From contig OZ025875.1 of NCBI GenBank assembly GCA_964019415.1, positions 2,177,001 through 2,241,000 on the forward strand: a DNA stretch of 64,000 nt, given 5' to 3'. The position numbers were made by a program, and so were the translations under genes. Below the pieces are notes generated by a model. The model was not told the DNA's origin and did no database searches. It saw nothing but the letters and a program-made list of their open reading frames with translations. This stretch comes from Ianthella basta. Taxonomy: Eukaryota > Porifera > Demospongiae > Verongiida > Ianthellidae. Every line of letters begins with the position of its first letter. Within the stretch, counting starts at the first letter, position 1. Positions 1-12,749 of this stretch are shown one piece after another.

Positions 1-848
1 GACAAACATTGTGTAGTACTAGTTGAGGGAAGAGAATATGTGTAGATATACAATGCACTTTTGCTGTGTGATGTCCTATCCAAGTCCCCAGTTCCCTCTG
101 CTCCAACTGAATTGCTGGTGGTAGATGTTAGCTCCAGAGGGTTCACTCCTGAGTGGAACCCTCCCAGCACTCCAAATGGAATCATTGACTTTTACCAAGT
201 GTCACCGTTTACAGCCAACAACCTAGACCTGCTTACATTGAACCCCATCAATGTTAGCAGTACATCGTACACCTTCACTGGCCTGGCCCCTTTCACTGGG
301 TATTCAGTCCAAACTGAATGTCACGACATTGGGAGTGAGAGAGTAAATGTATCCAGTCATTGAGGGCCGAGTACCACACAAAATTTAGATGAATGAACTG
401 CCAATGTGTCAAACATTGGATTTTTTATAATTATGCGTAATTCTGATTTGTTCCTGTGCCCCTTGAAGTAGCCCCCTTAGATGGAATTGTCAGCAAGCCA
501 ACAAACATTTTGTAATCACTGTCTTCACTGTCGTTAATGTGCCTGTTCCACCTGTCACAAGGGAAGCTATCCAGTGGGTGTTCATGGGAAGTGGAGGTGC
601 TGTCAACCTCTCCTGCACTAGTACCCTCAAGTACACCTTCTCTGATGACTGCCTCAACCTCACTGTGAACAACACAGTGGGCAGTGATGCTGGCCTGTAT
701 CAGATGACAATCACAACTGAAGGTGGAATTGGAAGGAGTGCAGTTGGAATATCAGTCAGTGGAGGTGAGTTGTGAGATGAGATGGTGTGTGTGTGTAATA
801 TGTATGTTTGTGTGTGCACTCTACCATAGCACAAATTGTGTGACATTG

Positions 849-1159
<311 letters not shown>

Positions 1160-4100
1160 CATTAATTTTCTATGTAAATATTAACCCCTTTGCATTTCCA
1201 AAGAGGTTGACAATCAGGAATCTCCCTCTCTTACCACATATCCCACTAGTCAGATGGTGGAACTCAATGACAAGGTAGTCCTGAGCTGCTCTGCTACTGG
1301 CAACCCCACCCCCTCCCCTAAACATTCACTGGTACAAGGATGACATCTCAATGATAATAATAGGGCCCTCAAGCCATTGGGAATGAGTTTGTCATTCCAA
1401 AAACACCCCCAAATGAATGAGGATTCTATCAAGCTGTGAAGCATTCATCAGCTTTGGCAAACCATCTACATCTGTTGAAGTATCAATATTAATGAGACCA
1501 TTTAATACTCAACTGAGACTGAAACTGAGTGACAGTGTGCGTGAATGTATCATTTTGCAGAGATTGTTCAGTTTTGCATTCAAATTGACTTTGGGAGTAG
1601 GAGGATATTAATGACAAGCCACTTCCAATGCTGACATTATAGAGCCTGTGAGTGACTTATCATACTAGTACATACATGTATATTAACCATAAGGTAACCA
1701 TTGGATGAATGTTTGTGACATTGATTTCCTATTAATAGCTGCGGTTGCAAACAGTGAGCCAACTAGCTTTGAAGGGAAGCTATACAGCCACTCATGTACT
1801 CATCAGTGGAACCTGCTGGGGACAGCATCACTGACATTATAATCACTGTAGCAACAAACAGCTCTGATCCTCCAATGATACTTGCTGATCAGCTGACACA
1901 GCCTCTTGAACAAACACTGGAAGAAGTTGCAGACATCAACGAGCAAATCTCATTTACTATAACAACCTCTCATAGATATGGTATATATATACGTATATAC
2001 TGTATGTATGTATGTGTGCATGAAGCTAACATAATTATGTTTGAGTCTGTGCACATGGCACTGCAATACATGCAGTGAATACAGAGCATTCTGTATGCAG
2101 TTTCAGGCCAGTAGCGGATTCCTTACAATGGCTATGATTACATACCCTGAATGTGTTGTGGTAATCATACAGCAGTCATATCCCACTCACTACTTCTTCT
2201 TATCAAGATGGCTGTCCTGAACTGCCTGACTCACCCTGTGGTAATGTTGGTCCAGTGACTTGGCCTCAGACTGAGATAGGCCAGGTAGCCTCAGTCCAAT
2301 GCTGCTGTGAGTTAGATGATGAACTGATTCGGCAGCTGAGAGGCACTCGGAGATGTGGTGGAACGTATGAAACTGGTGCAGTGTGGGAGGAGCCACAGTG
2401 TGAGAGCTGCCAGTTCAGTGAGATGAGGAGAATGCTTTGTGCATTAGCTGAGGTTGGTTGAGTCAGTGGAGTGACAGGTTGTGGATATGAGCTTAATAGA
2501 CAGATATAAGTAGGCTATGGACATCTCATGTGCATGTTACTGCATTCTGATTAATCCACTTTCTTGGCCTGTTCTTTCATATGCTACCACTCTTTAGATT
2601 GATAACCCAGCCCAGTTGGCCACTGTTCTGGTGCATATAACTGGTTCTGGTAGTGATGAGATTAAGAGTGAAGATGTCTCCCTCACTGTCGGGCTGCTGG
2701 ACATTGTCACACAATCCACTGAAGATCGACCTGCAACAAAAAGATGTGAGTGGCTAAATGCTACTAAAATAATTATTACCATTTCGCTGTACTGTATGTT
2801 GTTGCTGTTGGTTGTATTCTGCATGTTGTAGGTTCAGATAGATGTCCTTTCCATTGTGAGCAATGTTCAGCAAGTATCTCCCGTCCAGTTGGCAGCCAGT
2901 CAGGGAGAGACAGGGTCATCAAATAGGTTTGTCTTGGCTGGTAAACAAAGCAAATAACTGCTTGTACTGTACTATTTGAACGCCACTTAGCTAGATGACT
3001 AATGCACATTTATAATTAGCCCTGCCAAGACATGGTGTGGACACAGCTTGACCAGATGAAAGAGAGAGTATTTTTACTGCATGTTTATTGTAATTTGATT
3101 CATTTTCAGAATTTTGGGTTTGTGGACAATTGCAATGTGCTGAATGTTGTTGAGGTGGCTCCTGATGAACCATTTGAATTTGCTGCTCCTGACTTTGGTG
3201 TTTGAGTTGAGGAGCCTCCTGAAGATCTAGGGATAGATGAAGCCAATGTCCCTGATTTAGGAGCCTTGATGAGCCAAATAATGACCAGCACTGCAGCAAG
3301 CAAGCAGATGGACGAAATGCCAGAAATGCCATCTGCCACAATATCTCTCCCCTCGACACTTCTGAGTCAAGATAGAAATAGAAATATACCACATATATCA
3401 ACATCTGTGTTAACTTGTACGTGATTCTCTGTTTCAACAATGAGCAAGTATGGCATTGGACAACTGTACCAGAGAGATTGTTGAAGGCATTGTAGTTAAT
3501 TTATCATTGTGGTCAGAAGAAAAGTGAAGGAGGTTGTTCAACCTCCAAACAGCAATGTAGTGCAGCCACGCTTCACTAAAACAATGGTAAGCTGTTACAA
3601 ATGAGAACATGAGAATTGCAATATTGCAGACTGTGTGTTCTAGCACTGCTTGTGGTCTCTTCTCACATTCAACTTGCTAGAGAGGAAGGAAGCAACACAA
3701 GCTGTCAATTTTGGAATTTCACTGCTGATGGTGAACTACTCGCATCCATGAACTGGAGTTTTTCAGTCACCCTATTTATGGCAGTGTGTACATGATATAT
3801 GACTGTACACACATGTACATGACATATGGCATTGCACACATGTATCTGACTGCTTGAAACATGTCTATTACACAAATTGGGAGCATATAATACACTCCTA
3901 TCTGTCAACAATATGTGTAAGTGTACTCGTATCTATACCTTTAATACAGCTGGCTTTGGTGCATGGGACAACCGTAACTGCAGAGTGCTCAATGAAACTG
4001 CAGAGGAAGTGGAGTGTGGCTGCAATCATCTCACTCACTTTGCCATTCTGCTAGTGAGTGACTGACAACTTACAATAATACAAAATAAAACTATTAATAG

Positions 4101-5617
4101 GATCAATGTAGAAGATGATGCTCATTGCTACTTTGTTCAATGTAGGTAGCGATTCCAATCCATATTTCAAACTATTCGACTTGCACTCATTTATCGTATT
4201 ACTGCACAGTACGTTTCTTTGTGAATCATATCAATATTGATATTCATCGTGCCATATACAAGCCATGCATATACAAATGACTGCAGTCACTACACACATG
4301 CAAGCTAATGAATTAAGCTACTGTGCATGTAGTATAGAATGATTATACTGTGAGGTATATATTATGCACATTTGTATGCTGTTAGTACTGTTCTATAGTT
4401 ATGGTGTTCGTAAGGCTTGCAAGCCATCGACAGACATGAGAACAGAAGGAATTTTGTGTACAGTAAACTGAAAGTGAAGAGGCATGACAGCAGATGGAGC
4501 CCAACTACTTTGTACTGGTTGTAAGGTAGCTATATTGCTTCTCAAGTATATTTATGCAGCCATAGATGTACTGCATGTGCAGGTCCCTGCATGCAGGTCA
4601 GTATACGTTTAGAGAAGACTATCTATGGGTTTCAGATGTTCTTTGCTGGCCTTATTCATTGTGCTTGAAATAACCCCTGAGTATAGCAATAGTTACCTTC
4701 CAACCTTTCCAAACTAAGTGGGCTGTAACTGCTGTACGTGGCATGCCTCTTCACTATCAGCTTACTGTACACAAAATGCCCTCCATTCCGTTCTCGTGCC
4801 TGTAAATGGCTTGCATGCCTCAAGTACACCATAGCTAGAACAGTACTAACAACACACAAATGTGCATATACCTCACAGTATATTCTCATTCAACCATATG
4901 CACACAAATGTATGTACATACAGCAGTATAGTAGCTTAATTCATGAGCTTGCATGTGTGTACTGACTGCTGCATTCTAGTTTTGCATTCTAGTACTAGTT
5001 CTTCTACTCATTTTGTAGCATGCAGAAGCCAGCAATGTACATGATTGCACACACAGAAGCACACAAGTACACCTTCCTGAAGTCTACATGCATGCATGCA
5101 TGGAATGTATAAAGGCAGCTGAATGTCTACTGTTTGATTGATGCCTGGGAGTATGTGCAAAGCAAATTGTTTATTTATCTTGCAGCATGCAAGCCATAGG
5201 AGCAATGGGCAGTCCTCCATCTTGCTCCAGGGTGCAGTGGTTTCCAAAACATTATATATGTTCCTAGCCTGAAACCTACAGTACATTTGTACAGTTTGTA
5301 TATGGCACCATGAATATCAATATTGATATTATGAATATTTGATTATACATTCATTACTTGGATTAACAGTGTTAAGCAAGTCTCTTAAACCACATTAAGT
5401 AAGCTGTCATTGCAAGTTAACAAGATCTTTTACAACTCTGCATTCTAAGGCAGTTGGTGCGGTGAATGGAAGGAACAGGAATCGGTTTCGGATAGCCACA
5501 GCCTAAATTTAGGACCAGTACCATAGCTTCAAACTCATTACCACAATCAGAAGTGAGTTAGATGGCCGAACAACTACATTATACCTACTCCTCAGGAGTT
5601 GGACAAATAATATCAGA

Positions 5618-5935
5618 ATGAAGCTAGTATGTGCAGCTCCAGCTACTAAGAAAAATGCAGTTTTCTCCTTTAATCAGCGACACAAAATACAAGGTAAACG
5701 TTGCAAACTAGCTTCAACCAGTTTAGGAAGCCTTAATCTATCTTTTACACTTGGGAAACTTAAAAAACACAAAGATTGCTTCTCGTTTGTGGAAATCGCT
5801 TCACGTGAACACGGTAGAGGGTGCCATTTTGTTTATAAATGTTGCTCAAAGGCACGCGAGGAATTTGGAATGGGAATCGGTTTGGAATCGCTAAATGTAG
5901 GCAAAGAGTTTGTGAGCATTGACACTGAAGATTAA
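5618..5935 (+). CDS. Unrecognised 105-codon open frame
   Basis: The frame runs from an ATG to TAA and encodes a basic, cysteine- and serine-containing protein of 105 residues with a Lys-rich first half (KRCK, KLKKHKD). I recognise no family, signal peptide or membrane segment. It lies in the insertion that separates GPS from TM1 in pseudogene A, on the same strand, and could be part of an inserted mobile element or chance. No paralogue copy occurs elsewhere in the window, so there is no conservation evidence for it. Confidence 0.2.
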   Translation: MKLVCAAPATKKNAVFSFNQRHKIQGKRCKLASTSLGSLNLSFTLGKLKKHKDCFSFVEIASREHGRGCHFVYKCCSKAREEFGMGIGLESLNVGKEFVSIDTED

Positions 5936-5937
5936 CC

Positions 5938-6035
5938 TACAACTGAATGCAGGACGTTTCAGCCCGAAGGCCTTTGGCAGCTTCTGTATGCAGCTGATGA
6001 AGGCCTTCGGGCTGAAACGCCCTGCGTTCAGTTGT
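5938..6035. repeat. Short foldback element with hammerhead-like core
   Basis: The two arms (about 5940-5975 and 5998-6035) are inverted copies of each other around a short loop. The + strand of the right arm carries CTGATGA (5994-6000), a 13-nt stem-loop, then GAAAC (6014-6018), the core order of a hammerhead ribozyme. Stem II has a G-G mismatch, no cleavage triplet follows and no stem I is visible, so it looks like a fossil core. Confidence 0.6.
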
Positions 6036-6289
6036 TGATTAACCTGCTACATCATTGCTCGCAAACTATTCAGTTACAAAAATAAGGATTGTACAACTTT
6101 ACCATTGCTCTCCATCAGTGGCCTCATCATCATTATCATCACCTATCTTGGAGAGGAGTGAGTACCGTGTACGTATAATTATACGTGGTCACCCCTGTGG
6201 TGATGAAAGCAGGAAGTAATTACAATAGACTGCATTACATGACAACTTGGTTGCAGTATAGATGTGCATTCAGTGAACAGGAATAATTA

Positions 6290-6440
6290 ATAGTTACTGA
6301 TAATTCACAGAAGAAATGATTAATGTTAATACCCAATACAGAATTGATCGGTTTTATGATGTGATTTATTCTGCATTTTTGGTGAAAGAGCATAATATAG
6401 TGTGGTCTCTTCGGCTGCATTCAAATCAATGCAAACAAAC
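6290..6440. repeat. Dispersed repeat, copy 1
   Basis: This sequence recurs, with differences, at 8610-8665 and 9050-9190. Shared landmarks are a TTACTGATAAT word, a GGTGAAAGAGCATA word and, in the later copies, a GTTCAAATCTTTGAGGCTC word. It has no coding capacity and I cannot assign a family. Confidence 0.5.
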
Positions 6441-8599
6441 AACTCAAGCAAACAACTTACTAAACAGAAATAGAACACTTGCATCAACAATTCACTCAAT
6501 GTCCTAAAACTGGCTCTTAAGACAAGTACACAAAGCACCATGCATGCACAAAAGGAATCATAATGCACGTACAATATATGATAATACATACACAGCATGC
6601 ACTACATATGGGTAACAAATTATTGTTTGAATCTTTGAGGCTTTTTGAGTAAATCGTATGCGATAAATGTACCTCAGGTGGTGCCTACAGCAAACAATAT
6701 GAACTCCAAAATATTGTGTGACCAGTAGAGAATGACCTAGTGCATAAAAGGTGTTTGGCATACTCCACTCAGGAAACTGAAAGAGGCTGTCCATGTAAAG
6801 CTGTTGCTCAACCTCTGCTTTGCTCTGTTGGGGCTGTATGTCATCTTCATCATCAGCACTGTCTCAACTGCTGTACCTGTGGTCTGTGGAGTGGTCTCTG
6901 CTCTCATGCACTACTTCTTCCTGGCTGTGTTCTTCTAGATGGTAGCAGAAGCCATCCATTTGCATAGAAAACTGGTAATTGCATTGAAACCAGACATCAA
7001 GAGCTACCTCACGATTGCCATGGCCATATACTGGGGTATGTCAGTGTGTCTGCGTATGTGTGGTGCACATATGTGCATGCGTGCATGTATGTGTGAGTAA
7101 ATACATAGTATGTGCATGCATGCATGTGTGTGTGTGTGAGTGGACTTGTATGTGTGAGATGTCATCAAAATGGCAGTAGTTATCCACATGTTAGCAAAAG
7201 AAGGCCATCTAGCCTGCAACACAGGCTTCGCAGCCTGTTTTTCATCATTCCCACCACACCCCCTGGATTCATTTGGAGCAGATTCGTGACTGGAAACTAT
7301 GTCAGCTATCAAAGACTGCGCATGGGATCAATCGAGCTGGTTTTTACCCATTCTATGGCCAGATGGCTAGCTATTAATTTGGTGCCCTATAGTTGCCAGG
7401 CCCAGGCTCCACAGCCATTACTGTCTCGTGTGGAGTAGTCCAGGTTCTGTAGCAGTTCACTAACTTGCTTTTGGCATCACAGCCCAAGGGAGTGCCATCT
7501 TCTATGTGCAAGAGAGTGGTGGAAGTTTCTGTCATCCTGGACCTGCTTCCTACCACTGGCCCAGAATTCCTAGGATCCTGCTGTCACAGTAATATGTGCT
7601 GTGGGCAGCTTTCAAGTTTCATGTGTGCGCAGTTACTTGATATTGACTGGCCTGTGTCATTGTTATGCACAGTCATACTCTGTAACCAATTATATCCCTT
7701 CATTTCTCATGCAGTGGTCCTAGCATTCATTGTTGCATTCTCTCTGGCTCCTCGATACCAGAACTACATCCATTCTCAATTGTAAATTTAAGTAAACTGA
7801 GGGAATGTGAGCGTTATTGTTCTAGCAATAAATCTATACGTACAGTAATATGCAAGGTTACTCTTCTCCCTCCCTTACTTACAGCTGCCGTGTGTATGGC
7901 TACTCTTTCTGGATCGGTCTGCTTATTCCGTTTATCATCATCTACATCATGAACTGGATTATATTCATCCTAATTTTTATCAGTCTGCTATGCAGGCCCA
8001 GCATTTCTATGCAGGAGAGTGCTAAGGAAGACTTGTACAAACTGAAGAAGGTCGTGATTGCCATGAGACTGTCCCTTCTCTTTGGAATGGGCTGGGCCAT
8101 TGGTCTGCTAGCTACCAGTGATCTTCCTTATGCAGTGTGATACCCTGCTGAGTGGGTCTTCACCCTGACTACTGCCTTCCTGGGTGTATACCTGTTTATA
8201 CTCTATGTTGTGAGGTCTCCAGAAGCACGTAAACTTTGGAAGAGGTGGCTTCTCTGCCAGCATAACAAATTCTAAAGATTTTCCTTCTCTTCCACTCTCA
8301 ACCAAAGCAGGAGTTATCCAACTTCAAGTCATACTGATGCATGTGGTGGTGATCTGTCACTGGAGGAGAAAGAGAAACCAGAGGAGTGGCATTGCAGCGA
8401 ATCTTTCACCCCGAGGCATCAATTGCCATGCTAGAAAGTATTAGAGAGGACAGAGTAGAAAATGTAAATACTGGCCTGGCTGATCCCATGTATGCAGAGC
8501 TGTCCATAGGAGAAGAAGCACCTGAGAAGGTTGATCCTAATGCTTGTGCAGCCTGGATATGGCTATAGGCATCTCATGTACATGTTACTGGATTCTGAT

Positions 8600-9190
8600 T
8601 TCTGTGTTTAATTTGGTGAAAGAACATAATTATAGGCAGCAAATTGTTCAAATCTTTGAGGCTCTGATATCCAGTGATTGCCATTCAATCTATTGCCTCT
8701 GCAGTGGCTAACTGCAAGCATTCATTCCTTTAAACAATGCTTCAGTTGTGATGACTGTAGCCTCCCTTGTCTTTTTCTGTTCAAACCACAAGTGTTTAAG
8801 TTGTGGTGGATACAGAAGCAGCCAGTCATCCAACCATCAACCATCAGTACCACACTGATGAGCCCCCAATTAGGGCAAAACAGCTGTCTGTAGCTCTACT
8901 GTCTTTGTTGGGTGACTGGGGTCCAGATGCAATCACTGGCTGCCAACTCAATGGGCCAGGGCTTTGTGCCCCCCCCCCCCCCCCCCCCCCACCAACTGAG
9001 ACATGGTGAAGTTGGTAGGTTTGGCATAATATCCAGTGATTACCATTCAAGAGTTTATAGTTACTGATAATCTACATAAGAAATGGTTAATGTTAATTCT
9101 TTCCCGTTACAAGGTGTAATATATTGTGTTTTGTTGGTGAAAGAGCATATTTATGGACAGCAAATTGTTCAAATATTTGAGGCTCTTTAG
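8600..9190. repeat. Repeat cluster 3' of copy A (two dispersed-repeat copies around a hammerhead-bearing segment)
   Basis: Two copies of the dispersed repeat seen at 6290-6440 (about 8610-8665 and 9050-9190) flank a segment of about 300 bp. A direct repeat of roughly 22 bp (about 8668-8690 and 9028-9050) brackets that segment. It contains a short palindrome around CCACAAGTG, the degenerate hammerhead at 8845-8901 and a run of 22 C (8969-8990). The same 300-bp family occurs inverted at about 10556-10800 and 30735-30965. A non-autonomous, retrozyme-like origin is plausible but unproven. Confidence 0.55.
8845..8901 (+). ncRNA. Degenerate type I hammerhead ribozyme
   Basis: The order and pairing follow a type I hammerhead. 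Stem I is 8845-8849 with 8897-8901 and 8852-8854 with 8889-8891. The CTGATGA core is 8855-8861 and stem II is 8862-8865 with 8873-8876. A 4-bp self-complementary stem III (8880-8887) follows, and the cleavage C is 8888. The invariant G12 has become A at 8877, which should kill catalysis. The family resemblance to the intact copy at 22062-22136 is clear in the core and stem II. Confidence 0.65.
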
Positions 9191-9624
9191 CTGATCAAGT
9201 CCTCTATCTTCTGTATTCAAAGCAATTTGAACAAGCATATAGACACAATGTCATGTAAATGAGCAAATTAACAATAAAATTAATGCATGAGAGTTCACCA
9301 TGAACTGTTGATCTGACCTTTGCTAAAATTGATTCTTTGTTGAGTTATGTAATAAATTCCTTATTAGCAGGTGTGTAATGTCCTTAGGTGAGATAGAGAA
9401 TGATGTGAATGCTCAAAGAATCTGTTCTCAGTAGTGTATAGCAATTACACTACAGTGCAGTGCTCGGTTCGCTCTCTGCTGCTACTTGGGAGAGAGTTTC
9501 TGGTACTAAGTAGATTCCTACTGTGCAAGCATGCAATGGTGTAAATTGTGGCAATCAGTGAACTGATATGGGTGCTTGGTGAATAGACACATAGCAATGC
9601 AACAGATTCTTGTGTAGGGTGTTT

Positions 9625-10016
9625 TGAACGATCATGAAGGTCTTCCTCAGCTAGTAAGGAGACTGCATGGCAATACTTCTGCATTGTAACTTTTCTAAGG
9701 CAGTATTAGTGTTGAAGGCCATTGGAGCAGGCGGTTATAAATTGTACTGCCACATCTGGCACAGGCATATGTACAATGTAATGGCAAAGCTTCTAGCCTA
9801 TGTCATGGCCTTCAATCAGTAAATCATCCATGCAACAGAGAGTGACCTAATGATAGCATGTTAAAATGACTATTTGAGCCAATGATATTTGTGTATGTGT
9901 ACATGAAAAGTGTTTGCCGTCAATTCTACCTTCATATTCATGTATACTTCATTCAGGCACCTGAGACAGGCTGTCCATGTAAAGCTGTTGCTCAACCTCT
10001 TCTTTGCTCTGTTGAC
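9625..10016 (+). pseudogene. Relic A': TM1-TM2 intron and start of TM2 exon of another aGPCR copy
   Basis: Sequence from about 9625 to 9850 matches the TM1-TM2 introns of B (about 29848-30060) and C (about 46750-46950). At 9957 a splice acceptor is followed by about 58 bp of TM2 exon, encoding a sequence close to [14 protein letters not shown]. The similarity then stops abruptly at about 10016, well short of the 263-bp exon. This is therefore a truncated fragment of a further receptor copy lying just before duplication unit 1. Confidence 0.7.
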
Positions 10017-10555
10017 ATCCAATTGTCAGAGCCTCCAGTCTCAGACCTAGGAATGCTCACAGAATGGGAATTTGGAGATGCATGACGTCCACTTTCCCAA
10101 TGAAGGAAAAGAGCCATTACATCTCTTACTTCCAACAGCATGCAACACTCTTGAGGACTGGGACCTCCTGGTGAATAAATCAAAAGGGAATTTGAATTAC
10201 TACCTGCATCCACCTATCAGATGCTGACCAATAGTACAACATTGGTAGGTGTATCCATGGTAATAGGCAATGGCACACTAGCAGATCCCTTTGGTTCCAC
10301 TTATGCTACAGTATGCAGGGTCATGAATGGGATTGTCCTTATACATGCACACAAACCACTTGTTTATGTATGTACTTTTATAGTTTTAGTTCCCAACTTG
10401 TTCCAGTATGAAGATGGTCTGTAATCATGTGAGACCTTTTTGCTGTACCCACAGAGTGCATTCAGGAGGAAGTTGAAAGCAGCAATCAGTGACAGTTAGA
10501 GACTGTAGATGGAGCAAGTTTAATTCAATTTGTCAAGATTATAAGTGGATATGGA

Positions 10556-10800
10556 GGAAGCCTCATGCAATTATGGAAGTGGGCATTATGGGGCTCAGTG
10601 TCGAATTCACCCTGATTGGGGCCCAGTGTGGCCCAGTGTGGAGTACTGAAGATTGATATTGGATGGCTGCATGGCTGCTTCTGTTTCCACCACAAGTTAT
10701 ATATATAAAGCACTTGTGGTTTCAGCTGAAGAACAGGGAGGCTGCTGTCATCGCGACGAAGCGTTGTAGAGAGGGGCAATTGCTTGCAGTTACCACTGCA
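10556..10800 (-). repeat. Hammerhead-family repeat, inverted copy in unit 1
   Basis: Read on the minus strand this matches 8695-8880, including the CCACAAGTG palindrome and the stem II region of the hammerhead. The catalytic core is overwritten, so no ribozyme is expected. The copy at 30735-30965 is its duplicate in unit 2. Confidence 0.6.
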
Positions 10801-11541
10801 GATGGAAACTAGTGTGTAAAAATTCCTTTAGAATTGAAATGAATTTAGGAATGGTCAGTAGAAAAGGCAAAGAAACAAACAACAGTAACTCAACACCATG
10901 ATAAAACACATTAATATTCGTGAATTTCGCTCTGAGACTCAAAGGATGTCAAGAGGGTACTACTACAACGAGCAGAAGTGTTTGAGTAGCAGCATGGCGT
11001 GCAGTTTTGCAAACTGGTGGACATCGATGTGCAGGTACATCGATGCTACAAATTTAGCATGTGAGGAGCATGAAACGATCTGAATCTTAGCAACTGCTTG
11101 TCAAAGCAGGGTTGATGGATATCAAAACAACCCCTCGAGGTGAAACACACCAAAAAAAGTTATCCAATATTCAGAAATTCGAAGTCAAGGGATAAGTATC
11201 CTTGTTCATTTAGCTGGGAGGATACAAAATAGGGTTAGCTTAGGTTATTTTTATTGAAACAGGATAGTCCGATCAGCTCATATGGTTGGTCTGCCTGGGA
11301 GTCCTGAAAACATATACAATACACACAAGCAATAGCAATGCTATATATGTCCAGCTAATGATGATAAGAATAGAATATGATTGTGATTGACAAAAATGGT
11401 CTGCAATTGAAAGTTAATTCATAAGATAGAACGGACGGAACGGGTAGGATGGAACGGACTTGATACTTCTGATCTCCGAAGGAAGATTTGACCAGTTTAC
11501 CGATGCTCTAAAAGATAGTCTCGCGGGACCAGACCCTTTCC

Positions 11542-11748
11542 TAGTCTCGTTCCCAGACCCACCTCCGCCGTTCCGCCAATTTTATTTAGATAGGGGGGCG
11601 GAGGAAGGGTCTGGTAACATTGCCATACCGTTTCTGTACCTGCGCCTGAATCCTGGCGCGACCAATCAGATCACAGAACGCCCTTCCTCCGCTTCCCTAT
11701 CTAAATAAAAATGGCGGAACGGCGGAGGTGGGTCTGGGAACGAGACTA
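11542..11748. mobile_element. Nested foldback element 1 (TAGTCTCGTTCC family)
   Basis: Ends TAGTCTCGTTCCCAGACCC and its inverse. The 9-bp target duplication ACCCTTTCC/ACTCTTTCC is at 11533-11541 and 11749-11757. Unit 2 has the empty site at about 31708-31720, which proves insertion after the duplication. Confidence 0.85.
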
Positions 11749-11878
11749 ACTCTTTCCGTTATTGCGCAAGCGCCCGAGAAAGGGTCTGGGAGTTAGCTCG
11801 ACTGTTGTAGTGTAATATCCGTGGGAATGCCGGACTAGGTGTTTCATAACACCTCTTTGTTGTGGGTCAAGTTCAACC

Positions 11879-11958
11879 TAGTCTGGCGCGCTAGCCCCAA
11901 CTTCCTGCCCCCGATTGCGCAATCGGGGGCAGGAAGTTGGGGCTAGCGCACCAGACTA
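11879..11958. mobile_element. Nested foldback element 2, an 80-bp near-perfect palindrome
   Basis: Begins TAGTCTGG and ends CCAGACTA, and is almost fully self-complementary about its centre. A perfect 9-bp duplication AGTTCAACC lies at 11870-11878 and 11959-11967. Unit 2 shows the empty site. Confidence 0.85.
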
Positions 11959-11978
11959 AGTTCAACCCAACGTGGTGT

Positions 11979-12065
11979 TAGTCTCGTTCCCAGACCCACC
12001 TCCGCCGTTCCGCCATTTTTATTTAGATTGGCGGAACGGCGGAGGTGGGTCTGGGAACGAGACTA
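11979..12065. mobile_element. Nested foldback element 3 (TAGTCTCGTTCC family, 87 bp)
   Basis: Two arms of about 38 bp of the same family as element 1 lie almost back to back. The 9-bp duplication ACGTGGTGT/ACGTTGTGT is at 11970-11978 and 12066-12074, with one difference. The site is empty in unit 2. Confidence 0.85.
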
Positions 12066-12479
12066 ACGTTGTGTGGCGGTGTGCGAAGAAGGCGCAAGGA
12101 TCGAAGCAGTTGCCCGTAGAGTAGCTGCTACATGCAGTATGCGACAGTCTTTACAAATGATAATGATTCGAGAGAAAGCGTCTTCCAGGCTCAGTCGCCT
12201 GCCAAGGAGATCTCTAAGTTTGTCAGTGATGGCGACGCGCAGCGAATCGTTATAGCTGTGCCAAAAAGCCTCTGGTAGTGCTTCTTGTTCAGCGCAGGAT
12301 GCTTACAAAAGCAGCAGTGTTCCATCTTCATCGTACGTATGGAACGCCATCAGTAACAAGCCACAGAAGAATAGCCGACGAAGCTGATTGCTAGTAACAC
12401 TTCGAATCTCGCACAATAAGGAGGCGTCGATCGATAATCGAAGTTGAGAGCCTCCACGACTTCTGCATAGGCTAACTCC

Positions 12480-12749
12480 TAGTCTCGTTCCCAGACCCAC
12501 CTCCGCCGTTCCGCCAATTTTATTTAGCCCCCCTATCTAAATAAAAACGGCGGAACGGCGGAGGTGGGTCTGGGACGAGACTACAGGAGATTGTGGAATC
12601 TTTGCACGCAAACCGAAAAGCGGTTGTTCACGTTCACCAATGAAATCCCTCTAAGCAGGTGACGTAGTACCGCTAGTGTATATCCCTTTGTGGGGGTGCA
12701 CGTGACTGAAACCACTTCTTTTGTTGCAAAGATTACACAATTTCCTGTA
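12480..12749. mobile_element. Two abutting foldback elements sharing one target duplication
   Basis: A TAGTCTCGTTCC-family element (12480-12583) runs directly into a second element (12582-12749) with ends TACAGGAGATT and AATTTCCTGTA. The pair shares the two bases TA. One 9-bp duplication GCTAACTCC encloses both (12471-12479 and 12750-12758). Unit 2 has a single GCTAACTCC at the empty site. Confidence 0.75.

Larger units (their letters stand above)
4066..6107. other. AT-rich insertion between GPS and TM1 of copy A
   Basis: Paralogues have only about 200 bp between the second GPS exon and the TM1 exon; here there are 2 kb. I see no receptor exon in it. It holds several short self-complementary AT-rich tracts (for example around 4230 and 5315), one unrecognised 105-codon reading frame (5618-5935) and a short hairpin element (5938-6035) just before the TM1 scrap. 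The splitting of TM1 from the GPS fits the loss of function of this copy. Confidence 0.6.

Noticed and set aside
8969-8990. Proline-rich or glycine-rich coding across the C-run
   Set aside because: A homopolymer of 22 C, probably variable in length.
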